From Bacteroidia bacterium (lineage in GTDB: Bacteria > Bacteroidota > Bacteroidia > NS11-12g > UBA9320), in assembly GCA_022425465.1 (NCBI GenBank), contig JAKMFK010000180.1:1-5596 (forward strand): a stretch of DNA of 5,596 nucleotides, given 5' to 3'. Made by a program: the position numbers and the translations under genes. The notes below the pieces were generated by a model, which was not told the DNA's origin, made no database searches, and worked only from the letters and a program-made list of their open reading frames with translations. This document shows positions 1-5,596 of the stretch, piece by piece (position 1 is the first letter of the stretch; each line of letters starts with the position of its first letter).

Positions 1-288
1 GACAATTATTTCACCAGGATTTTGCTTATTCTGTTTTAAATGGATATAAGCCATTTTTTCATACAGATAAATATCAATTGATTGATTGATGTTATAATTT
101 ATTTTTTGTTCAATTTCGTGAAACTCAGCAGTTAAAAGTGAATCTAAGCACTTTAAATTTTCAAAATCTATATTTTTATAATAAAAATTAAAATTTTGGT
201 TGAATGATATGGTGGTCCATTCACTTGCCTGAGAATTGATGAAGCAAAGCAAGCCAAATGAGAAAATTATGCATCTGATAAAAACCAC
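1..288 (-). CDS. Exported protein of unknown function, N-terminal part (cut by window edge)
   Basis: This open frame on the minus strand runs off the left end; 96 codons are visible and the C-terminus is missing. Residues 2-18 form a hydrophobic segment after one Arg (R5), followed by S19-Q20-A21, a good signal peptidase I site, so the product is probably exported to the periplasm or beyond. There is no lipobox. The mature part opens with W24 and aromatic residues (F29, F33, F35, Y36, Y37), then a helical stretch around residues 42-62 and a strand-like segment near 71-76 (I-D-I-Y-L-Y). This order (strand, helix, strand ending in a tyrosine-rich edge) loosely recalls the N-terminus of peptidase-MA-like gluzincins, but no HExxH is visible in the available part, so I assign no function. 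The start is taken as GTG at 288 because no ATG or TTG lies between it and the upstream in-frame TAA. Existence of the gene is fairly sure; its identity is unknown. Confidence 0.7.
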   Translation of the reverse strand, partial: MVFIRCIIFSFGLLCFINSQASEWTTISFNQNFNFYYKNIDFENLKCLDSLLTAEFHEIEQKINYNINQSIDIYLYEKMAYIHLKQNKQNPGEIIV

Positions 289-317
289 AAGTTGGGCAAT
301 ATACGAATATGTAATTT

Positions 318-346
318 CAAATTTTTAGTTGGCTCAATTTTATCAA
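318..346 (-). promoter_or_regulatory. Weak candidate Bacteroidota promoter for the exported-protein gene
   Basis: Reading the minus strand, a TTG (346-344) is followed after 18 bases by AAAATTTG (325-318). The latter matches five of six fixed positions of the Bacteroidota -7 element TAnnTTTG, and the spacing is close to the usual 19. It would give a leader of roughly 20-25 bases before the GTG start at 288. Such matches arise easily in AT-rich DNA, so this is only a candidate. Confidence 0.22.
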
Positions 347-372
347 GATACCAATAAATAACAAAGAGTGTA

Positions 373-390
373 ATCATTATTAATAATGAT
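373..390. promoter_or_regulatory. Perfect 18-bp palindrome upstream of rocD, possible operator
   Basis: ATCATTATTAATAATGAT is identical to its own reverse complement over all 18 bases. It lies 41 bases before the rocD ATG, in the spacer between divergent genes, where a dimeric repressor or activator could bind. The segment ATAATGATAAT (383-393) resembles the direct-repeat half of the enterobacterial Fur box, but the full 19-base consensus matches only about 13 positions. A Fur-family regulator is one possibility, and an AT-rich cruciform without function is another. There is no T-tract or GC-rich stem, so it is not a terminator. Confidence 0.35.
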
Positions 391-431
391 AATTTCTTTT
401 ACATTAATATTAAATTGATTTGATTTGCCTT

Positions 432-1661
432 ATGACAAAATCTCAAGAATATCATATCAGTTTAGAGGATAAGTATGGTGCTCATAATTATCATCCCCTT
501 CCTGTAGTTCTTGAGAGAGGAGAAGGTATTCACGTGTGGGATACTGATGGAAAAAAATATTACGATTTTTTAAGTGCATATAGTGCTGTTAATCAGGGAC
601 ATTGTCACCCGAGTATTATTAAAGCTCTCCAAGAACAATCAGAAATTTTAACATTAACATCGAGAGCCTTTCACAACAATGTTTTAGGAGAGTATGAAAA
701 ATTCATCACCGAATATTTTGGCTATGACAAAGTATTACCTATGAATACTGGGGTAGAAGGTGGAGAAACTGCCATAAAACTATGCAGAAAATGGGCTTAT
801 GAAGTTAAAAAAGTTCCTGAGAATCAAGCTAAAATCATATTTGCTAATGGAAATTTCTGGGGCAGAACCATTGCTGCAGTTAGTAGCAGCACAGACCCTG
901 ATAGTTACAAGGGATTTGGACCATACGTTCCTGGTTTTGAACTAATCCCATACAATAATACTGAAGCATTGGAAGAGGCATTAAAAGATTCTAACGTTGC
1001 TGGATTTATGGTTGAGCCTATTCAAGGGGAGGCTGGTGTAGTTGTGCCAGATGATGGGTATTTGAAAAAAGCAGCCGAGCTCTGTAAAAAATATAATGTT
1101 CTATTTATAGCTGATGAAGTTCAAACAGGTATAGCTAGAACAGGTAGGTTAACTTGTTGTGAACATGAAAATATAAAGCCAGACATACTCATACTTGGTA
1201 AAGCTTTAAGTGGAGGTGTATTCCCAGTTAGTGCTGTTTTAGCAAATGACGACATAATGCTTTGTATTAAACCTGGTGAACATGGATCTACTTTTGGAGG
1301 TAACCCTCTAGCATGTAAAGTAGCAATTGCTGCACTTCAGGTCGTCAAAGACGAAGAGCTTGCTCAAAATGCAGAAACTATGGGACAAATTTTTCGCCAA
1401 AGAATTGGTAATATAAAATCTCCAATCATTGAAGTTTGTAGAGGCAAAGGTTTGCTAAATGCAATCGTAATCAAGCCATTTCAACATAATAATCAAACAA
1501 AAACTGCTATGGATGTTTGTCTTGATTTGAAGGAAAATGGTCTTTTAGCTAAACCTACACACGACCATATCATACGATTTGCTCCACCACTAATTATAAA
1601 TGAAGATGAGCTAAATTATGCTTGTGATATTATAGAGAAAACAATCTTATCATACCGATAA
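432..1661 (+). CDS. rocD: Ornithine aminotransferase (ornithine-oxo-acid transaminase)
   Basis: This cytosolic PLP enzyme moves the delta-amino group of L-ornithine to 2-oxoglutarate, giving glutamate 5-semialdehyde (in equilibrium with pyrroline-5-carboxylate) and glutamate; it links arginine breakdown to proline and glutamate. The product is 409 residues, a normal bacterial length, and is a class III fold-type I aminotransferase. Residues align with human OAT at a constant offset of 35: Y20 (human Tyr55, ornithine specificity), R145 in FWGRT (Arg180, carboxylate binding), E200 in EPIQGEAG (Glu235), D228 and Q231 in ADEVQTG (Asp263, Gln266), the Schiff-base lysine K257 in GKALSGG (Lys292), and T287 in GSTFGGNP (Thr322). 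Y20 and R145 separate it from acetylornithine and GABA aminotransferases. ATG at 432 is chosen over the in-frame TTG at 420, which would add only four residues. No Shine-Dalgarno sequence is visible. It has no co-directional neighbour and ends 5 bases from the stop of miaB, so it is probably transcribed alone. Complete and intact. Confidence 0.96.
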   Translation: MTKSQEYHISLEDKYGAHNYHPLPVVLERGEGIHVWDTDGKKYYDFLSAYSAVNQGHCHPSIIKALQEQSEILTLTSRAFHNNVLGEYEKFITEYFGYDKVLPMNTGVEGGETAIKLCRKWAYEVKKVPENQAKIIFANGNFWGRTIAAVSSSTDPDSYKGFGPYVPGFELIPYNNTEALEEALKDSNVAGFMVEPIQGEAGVVVPDDGYLKKAAELCKKYNVLFIADEVQTGIARTGRLTCCEHENIKPDILILGKALSGGVFPVSAVLANDDIMLCIKPGEHGSTFGGNPLACKVAIAALQVVKDEELAQNAETMGQIFRQRIGNIKSPIIEVCRGKGLLNAIVIKPFQHNNQTKTAMDVCLDLKENGLLAKPTHDHIIRFAPPLIINEDELNYACDIIEKTILSYR

Positions 1662-1666
1662 CATGG

Positions 1667-3058
1667 TTATTTAGACACACCTTTTCCAATTAGGCTTGTT
1701 GTAGTACTTCTTTCAATGAAAACATCTACAAAATCTCCCATCTGGTAATGGTCTTTCGGAAAAATGACTTTAATGTTCTGTTCATTTCTACCCATCCACT
1801 CATTTTCATTCTTCTTGCTTTGCATTTCAATCAAAACGCGATGAACTTTTCCTTCTTGAGCTTGGTTTAGTTTTTTAGCTATTTCATGCTGTACGCTAAT
1901 AACCTCTGAAAGTCTTCTTTTCTTAATTTCTTCGGGGATATCATCTTCATACTTTCTTGCAGCTAAGGTGCCAGGTCTTTCTGAATAATAATACATATAA
2001 CTGAATTCAAAAGGACATTTAGTCAGCAGATCTAAGGTGTCTTTGTGTTCATCCTCTGATTCAGAGCAAAAGCCTGTAATGATATCACAACTTATACTGC
2101 AATTCGGAAGCAAATCTTTTATTCGATTGTATTTCATCTCATACCACTCACGAGAATATGTACGATTCATTTTTTCCAAAATGCGAGAATTACCACTCTG
2201 AGCAGGTAAATGAATGTGTTTTGCGATATTATCGTTTCTTTCCATAGCAAATAAAACCTCGTCATGAATGTCTTTTGGGTGAGATGTGGAAAATCGTACT
2301 CTAAGCTTGGGATCCACATGTGCAACCATTTCTAGAAGCTGAGCAAAATTTACACTATTGGATTTTTCTTCGTCTGAAAGTTTTTCAAAATCTTTACGTG
2401 CACCTCCACCATACCATAAATAGGAATCAACATTTTGACCGAGTAAGGTAACTTCCTTGTAACCTTTTGAAACCAGGTCTTTTGCTTCAGACACTATACT
2501 TTCAGGGCTCCTACTTCGTTCTCTGCCTCGCGTGAATGGAACAACACAAAAGCTACACATATTATCGCAACCACGCGTGATACTAATAAATGCTGTAACA
2601 CCATTTGAATTTAAACGAGTGGGTTGAATTTCAGCGTAGGTTTCTTCTAAGCTTAAGATTACATTCATTGCTTTGTGACCACTCTCTACTTCTTGAAGTA
2701 GAATTGGTAGTTCACGATAAGCATCTGGACCAGCAACAATATCCACTAATTTCTCTTCCTCAAGAAGTTGCTTCTTCAAACGCTCAGCCATGCAACCTAA
2801 AATACCAATAGTGAGTTGCTTGTTTTGTTTTTTATTATGCCTTAAATGCTTTAAACGATGTCTTATCTTTTGTTCTGCATTATCTCTAATCGAACACGTG
2901 TTGATGAAAATAATATCTGCATCCATTTCATCATTTGTAGTCTCCACCCCAACTTCACTCATAATAGATGCAACTACCTCGCTATCAGCAAAGTTCATGG
3001 CACATCCATAACTCTCAATAAATAATTTTCGCTTAGACAAAATCACTTCGTTGTTCAA
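1667..3058 (-). CDS. miaB: tRNA-2-methylthio-N6-dimethylallyladenosine synthase (MiaB)
   Basis: This radical-SAM methylthiotransferase converts i6A37 to ms2i6A37 in tRNAs that read UNN codons, which stabilises codon-anticodon pairing. The product has 463 residues and the full three-domain layout. The N-terminal UPF0004 domain carries the second-cluster cysteines C19 (ESYGCAMN), C55 (NTCSIR) and C89 (LGCMAERLK). The radical-SAM core carries C164-x3-C168-x2-C171 in [10 protein letters not shown], followed by [14 protein letters not shown]-terminal TRAM domain spans about 400-460. The insert near SYLWYGGG and the ESYGCAMNF opening are of the Bacteroidota type and separate it from RimO and MtaB. 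There is no ATG before the conserved core. After an upstream in-frame TAG, the first usable start is TTG at 3058, with GTG (3046) and TTG (3040) as alternatives. The gene is divergent from the lipoprotein and convergent with rocD, so it is probably monocistronic. Complete; family assignment is very secure, the exact start less so. Confidence 0.96.
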   Translation of the reverse strand: MNNEVILSKRKLFIESYGCAMNFADSEVVASIMSEVGVETTNDEMDADIIFINTCSIRDNAEQKIRHRLKHLRHNKKQNKQLTIGILGCMAERLKKQLLEEEKLVDIVAGPDAYRELPILLQEVESGHKAMNVILSLEETYAEIQPTRLNSNGVTAFISITRGCDNMCSFCVVPFTRGRERSRSPESIVSEAKDLVSKGYKEVTLLGQNVDSYLWYGGGARKDFEKLSDEEKSNSVNFAQLLEMVAHVDPKLRVRFSTSHPKDIHDEVLFAMERNDNIAKHIHLPAQSGNSRILEKMNRTYSREWYEMKYNRIKDLLPNCSISCDIITGFCSESEDEHKDTLDLLTKCPFEFSYMYYYSERPGTLAARKYEDDIPEEIKKRRLSEVISVQHEIAKKLNQAQEGKVHRVLIEMQSKKNENEWMGRNEQNIKVIFPKDHYQMGDFVDVFIERSTTTSLIGKGVSK

Positions 3059-3065
3059 AACAGTG

Positions 3066-3073
3066 CAAAACTA
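3066..3073 (-). promoter_or_regulatory. Candidate -7 promoter element of miaB
   Basis: On the minus strand this reads TAGTTTTG, an exact match to the Bacteroidota sigma-A -7 consensus TAnnTTTG. It ends 7 bases before the TTG start of miaB, so transcription would begin at or next to that codon. No clear TTTG -33 element is found 19 bases upstream, which weakens the call. If real, the mRNA is leaderless or starts at the downstream GTG (3046) with a very short leader. Confidence 0.33.
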
Positions 3074-3141
3074 TCAATTAGATTAGTATTGTGTATCCAG
3101 AATAGCATTTCTTTATTATATTGCACTTAAATATTTTTAAC

Positions 3142-3948
3142 ATGGCAAACAAAAAAATAACTATCCTATTTGCGTTACTCCTTTTAGGAGGCAGCTTTTT
3201 ACAATCTTGTTCTGATGAAGATGAAAAGATTACAAACACAAATCCTACAACTCCAACTGGTTGCTACATTTTAGAGGAGGTAATCGACGATGGCGAAGAG
3301 GTTGAAACAATAACCTATACCTATAATAGCTCAAACCAAATTACTGCTGCAACCTCTGTATTTCAGGGAGGACAACCAAGTACTACAACATTTGAATATG
3401 ATGGACAAAAAATCATTACAGCTACAGATTTAGATAATATTTATGAATTTGACTACAGCGGTAATAATACTATACCGTCACGTATAAGTATCAAAGAAGG
3501 AACTAATTATAATGGATACTATGTCATTCAATCTTCAGGACAAAATATCACTGAATTTGAAGAATATGAGCTAACTGATGATGGCGAAGTCCTTATGTCA
3601 TCTAGTTCATTTGAATATGATAACAAAGGGAATGTAACTAAAGCGGTTATTAAGGAGGAAGGAGATTTAGGAACTGAATTGACAATTACATTCGAAGGAT
3701 CAGTCTATGACGGCAAGAGAAACCCGTATAATACCAACTTTGTGTTTTTCTTCATGGCTGATGGAGATCCATTTAGAATTGGAAGTGAAAATCTTGTAAG
3801 TGGAAATTTATCTATTGAAGGTTCTCCAGAAGGTTTACCTTTTGCAGCATCTTATGAGTACAACGATGAAGATTATCCTACGAGTATAAGTTCAACCATA
3901 CCAGGTTTATTCTCAGAAAGTAAAACCATTACCTACGATTGTAAATAG
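3142..3948 (+). CDS. Probable surface-exposed lipoprotein with YD-like repeats
   Basis: The product is 268 residues and of unknown specific function. It opens with a typical lipoprotein signal: K4-K5, a hydrophobic core at about 6-19, and the lipobox L20-Q21-S22-C23. The mature end C-S-D-E-D-E matches the Bacteroidota lipoprotein export signal (acidic residues after Cys), which predicts display on the outer face of the outer membrane. A Thr/Pro/Asn linker (30-39) follows. The rest is beta-rich, with recurring YD-like units of the form aromatic-E/T-Y-D/N-x-x-(G/N)-x-I-T, at about 58-71, 83-95, 101-115, 156-169 and 236-249. They resemble single-copy RHS/YD or DUF4595-type strands rather than a full RHS cage. 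C41 at the start and C267 next to the end could form a disulfide closing the domain. ATG at 3142 is chosen over the in-frame TTG at 3121 because the basic n-region follows it directly. It stands alone, with a terminator just downstream. Lipoprotein status is secure; the role (adhesion, binding or scaffold) is not known. Confidence 0.88.
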   Translation: MANKKITILFALLLLGGSFLQSCSDEDEKITNTNPTTPTGCYILEEVIDDGEEVETITYTYNSSNQITAATSVFQGGQPSTTTFEYDGQKIITATDLDNIYEFDYSGNNTIPSRISIKEGTNYNGYYVIQSSGQNITEFEEYELTDDGEVLMSSSSFEYDNKGNVTKAVIKEEGDLGTELTITFEGSVYDGKRNPYNTNFVFFFMADGDPFRIGSENLVSGNLSIEGSPEGLPFAASYEYNDEDYPTSISSTIPGLFSESKTITYDCK

Positions 3949-3964
3949 CAAAAATTATTTTCAT

Positions 3965-3998
3965 ATTAAAAAAAGCTGCTTAGGCAGCTTTTTTTAAT
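3965..3998 (+). terminator. Strong Rho-independent terminator after the lipoprotein gene
   Basis: A perfect inverted repeat with a 15-bp stem surrounds a TTAG loop (3980-3983). The core is GCTGC (3975-3979) pairing with GCAGC (3984-3988), flanked by seven A on the left and seven T on the right. It begins 16 bases after the lipoprotein stop. The A-tract on the left means it could also terminate on the opposite strand, though no minus-strand gene needs it here. It separates the lipoprotein from the GSCFA-SDR unit. Confidence 0.92.
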
Positions 3999-4015
3999 CA
4001 TTCTAGTTTGATCTA

Positions 4016-4951
4016 ATGAATCCTATTAAACTAAAAATTGATTTCGATATTACCAAAAAAGAACTCCCACTCAAATGGCCTTCTTTTTTTAGTATGGGTT
4101 CATGCTTTGCTGAAAATCAATCGATGCAATTAAGCAGATTAGGATTTAACGTTAAGTCTAACCCATTTGGAATTCTATATAATCCAATTAGTATTGAACA
4201 AACTCTTCGGCGTATCCAACAAGATAAAAAGTACGAAGCTCAAGATTTTATATCCTCAAATTATTATTTTTCTTTAGAACATCACGGATCTTTTGAATAT
4301 GAATCTTTGAATGCTGCATTAGAGCAAAGTAATTTAATACTCGCAAAAAGTAGAGACCAATTAACACAAACAGATGTATGTATTTTTACGCTTGGAACTT
4401 CATTGGTATATCAATACGATGTTAAAACCGTAGCAAACTGTCATCGACTTCCTACTCAAGATTTTGAACAAGTTCAATTAACCTATCAGCAAGTTTCTAA
4501 GCGTCTTAAATCAATTACAAAATACTGCAAAACATTAAACCCCAAAATTCACTTAATATTCACAGTAAGTCCAATTCGACATTTAAGAAGCGGTATTGTA
4601 GAGAGTAACAGAAGTAAGGCTTTACTTGTCTCAACAATTCATGATTTAATTGAATATCTAAAAGACCCAAACATATCATATTTCCCAGCATATGAAATTT
4701 TTATTGATGAATTGAGGGACTACCGATTTAGCAAGGAAGACCTTTCTCACCCTAACAAGCAGGCACAAGATTATATTTGGAGTAGATTTTGTGATACTTA
4801 TTTCTCTGATGATACGAAAACCATTGTTTCATCCGTTGAAAAGTACTTAAACTTCAAAAACCATCAACCCTCAAAATTAGAACCTCATCTAGAACAACTG
4901 AACGATATGAAAAAACAACTTCTAAAAACTTATCCATTTCTTAATTTATGA
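4016..4951 (+). CDS. GSCFA-domain protein (SGNH-hydrolase-like), function unknown
   Basis: The 311-residue product belongs to the GSCFA family (PF08885), named after the motif present here at 28-32 (G28-S29-C30-F31-A32) in the first block. Other family blocks are SNPFGILYNP (48-57), FTLGTSLVYQ (124-133), NCHRLP (141-146), VSPIRH (184-189), YFPAYEI (222-228), DELRDYRF (231-238) and DLSHPN (242-247). The family is related to SGNH/GDSL esterases. By analogy S29 would be the nucleophile and D242/H245 the Asp-x-x-His pair; this is inference, since no substrate is established for the family to my knowledge. There is no signal peptide or membrane segment, so it is probably cytosolic. The ATG at 4016 is the first start after the terminator and precedes the usual N-terminus of the family. 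The stop overlaps the start of the SDR gene by 4 bp (ATGA), which implies translational coupling and a shared pathway. No Shine-Dalgarno sequence is seen. Complete. Confidence 0.92.
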   Translation: MNPIKLKIDFDITKKELPLKWPSFFSMGSCFAENQSMQLSRLGFNVKSNPFGILYNPISIEQTLRRIQQDKKYEAQDFISSNYYFSLEHHGSFEYESLNAALEQSNLILAKSRDQLTQTDVCIFTLGTSLVYQYDVKTVANCHRLPTQDFEQVQLTYQQVSKRLKSITKYCKTLNPKIHLIFTVSPIRHLRSGIVESNRSKALLVSTIHDLIEYLKDPNISYFPAYEIFIDELRDYRFSKEDLSHPNKQAQDYIWSRFCDTYFSDDTKTIVSSVEKYLNFKNHQPSKLEPHLEQLNDMKKQLLKTYPFLNL

Positions 4952-5596
4952 AAAAGATTCTTATTACAGGAAGTAATGGTTTACTTGGACAAAAACTCAT
5001 TGACTTATATCTTAAAAATAACGATGTCAAACTCATAGCGACTGCTCGAGGGATCAATAGGTATCCTATAAAAGATGGTTATGAATATGCAACAATGGAC
5101 ATCACTTCATTTGAACAAGTTCAAGAGGTCGTCAAAAAATACAAACCTCACTGTATTATCAATACTGCTGCTATGACCAATGTTGATCAATGCGAAGAGG
5201 ATATGGTTGGGGCTGAAAATCTAAACATAAAAGCAGTTAGTCATCTAATTGAGGCAGCAAACCAGGTAGATGCTCATTTTATACAGTTAAGTACTGACTT
5301 TATATTTGATGGTAAAGCAGGTCCATATAAAGAAGATGACCAACCCAACCCACTTGGTTTTTATGGAAATACAAAACTAGAGGCTGAAAAAATTATTAGA
5401 GCAAAATCTAACAAATGGAGTATAATTCGAACTGTCCTCGTATACGGAATAGTTCATGACATGAGTCGAAGCAACATCGTCCTTTGGGCAAAAAATGCTT
5501 TAGAAAAAGGACAACCCTTGAAAATTGTAGATGATCAATTCAGAAGTCCAACTTTAGCAGAAGATCTTGCTATTGGATGCCAACTTGTTGAACAAA
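4948..5596 (+). CDS. RmlD-like SDR-family NAD(P)-dependent sugar-nucleotide reductase, C-terminus cut by window edge
   Basis: The frame is open from ATG at 4948 to the right edge; 216 residues are visible of an expected 280-300. It is an extended short-chain dehydrogenase of the RmlD/dTDP-4-dehydrorhamnose reductase-like group. It shows the Rossmann motif TGSNGLLGQ (G8, G11, G14), D51-I52, the NTAAMTNVDQCE block (72-83), the STDFIFDG strand (115-122; S115/T116), the catalytic pair Y139-x3-K143 in FYGNTK, RTVLVYG (161-167), and DDQFRSPT with ED (195-206), which is characteristic of the RmlD substrate-side region. The true substrate may be another 4-keto sugar or a different carbonyl compound, because no rmlA, rmlB or rmlC gene is in view; hence no gene symbol. 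It overlaps the GSCFA gene at ATGA and is surely in the same operon, which may continue to the right. Confidence 0.9.
   Translation, partial: MKKILITGSNGLLGQKLIDLYLKNNDVKLIATARGINRYPIKDGYEYATMDITSFEQVQEVVKKYKPHCIINTAAMTNVDQCEEDMVGAENLNIKAVSHLIEAANQVDAHFIQLSTDFIFDGKAGPYKEDDQPNPLGFYGNTKLEAEKIIRAKSNKWSIIRTVLVYGIVHDMSRSNIVLWAKNALEKGQPLKIVDDQFRSPTLAEDLAIGCQLVEQ

Noticed and set aside
77..90. Tandem ATTG repeats as a phase-variable microsatellite
   Set aside because: There are only about three and a half units, too few for slippage-based switching, and they encode ordinary Asn/Ile/Gln/Ser residues in frame.
420..431. TTG start giving rocD four extra residues
   Set aside because: ATG at 432 is a better codon and fits the family N-terminus; the TTG overlaps a promoter-like TTTG motif.
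1658..1670. Inverted repeat ATAAC-ATG-GTTAT as a bidirectional terminator
   Set aside because: The stem is only 5 bp and AT-rich, with no T-tract on either side.
2605..2811. Plus-strand open frame of 68 codons
   Set aside because: It lies fully inside miaB on the opposite strand, shows no recognisable motif, and is explained as a shadow of that highly conserved gene.
2790..3011. Plus-strand open frame of 73 codons with a Cys/Leu-rich, seemingly hydrophobic product
   Set aside because: It is antisense to the conserved N-terminal domain of miaB; the hydrophobic look comes from reading Lys/Glu-rich codons backwards.
3089..3123. TTG plus TATATTG as a promoter for the lipoprotein gene
   Set aside because: The spacing between the elements is too long and the -7 match is imperfect; no convincing promoter could be assigned in this spacer on the plus strand.
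3121..3141. TTG start giving the lipoprotein seven extra residues
   Set aside because: The extra residues would precede a complete lipoprotein signal that begins naturally at the ATG at 3142.
1..5596. CRISPR array, insertion sequence, tRNA or rRNA gene, toxin-antitoxin or defence system
   Set aside because: No repeated spacers, terminal inverted repeats, transposase motifs, tRNA-like folds or paired small genes were seen; gene content is mostly housekeeping with AT-rich composition throughout.

Overview
The window looks like chromosomal DNA from a member of the Bacteroidota, most likely the Flavobacteriales or a relative. The evidence is strong AT-richness, start codons without purine-rich Shine-Dalgarno sequences, a MiaB of the Bacteroidota type, a lipoprotein whose Cys is followed by acidic residues (the Bacteroidota surface-export pattern), and a GSCFA-family protein, which is common in this phylum. 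This assignment is inferred from protein signatures and was not searched.

Layout from left to right. Positions 1-288 (minus) hold the N-terminal 96 codons of an exported protein of unknown function, cut by the window edge. A divergent spacer of about 143 bp follows and contains a perfect 18-bp palindrome. Positions 432-1661 (plus) encode a complete ornithine aminotransferase (RocD/OAT) with all expected active-site residues. It meets, tail to tail with only 5 bp between, miaB on the minus strand (1667-3058), the tRNA ms2i6A37 methylthiotransferase, which appears to start at TTG. A short divergent spacer leads to a 268-residue lipoprotein (3142-3948, plus) with YD-like beta repeats, closed by a strong hairpin terminator (3965-3998). 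A second plus-strand unit then begins: a GSCFA-family, SGNH-hydrolase-like protein (4016-4951) overlapping by 4 bp an RmlD-like SDR reductase (4948 onward), which is cut by the right edge.

How the genes relate. Only the GSCFA and SDR genes look co-transcribed and translationally coupled, which suggests a shared function, perhaps in sugar or surface-polymer metabolism. OAT (arginine/ornithine to glutamate semialdehyde), MiaB (tRNA modification) and the lipoprotein appear to be independent single-gene units. I see no mobile element, CRISPR array, RNA gene or phage feature, and no clear sign of a new multi-gene system. The least explained items are the GSCFA-SDR pair, the exported protein at the left edge, the palindrome upstream of rocD, and TTTG-type promoter-like motifs lying directly against several start codons.
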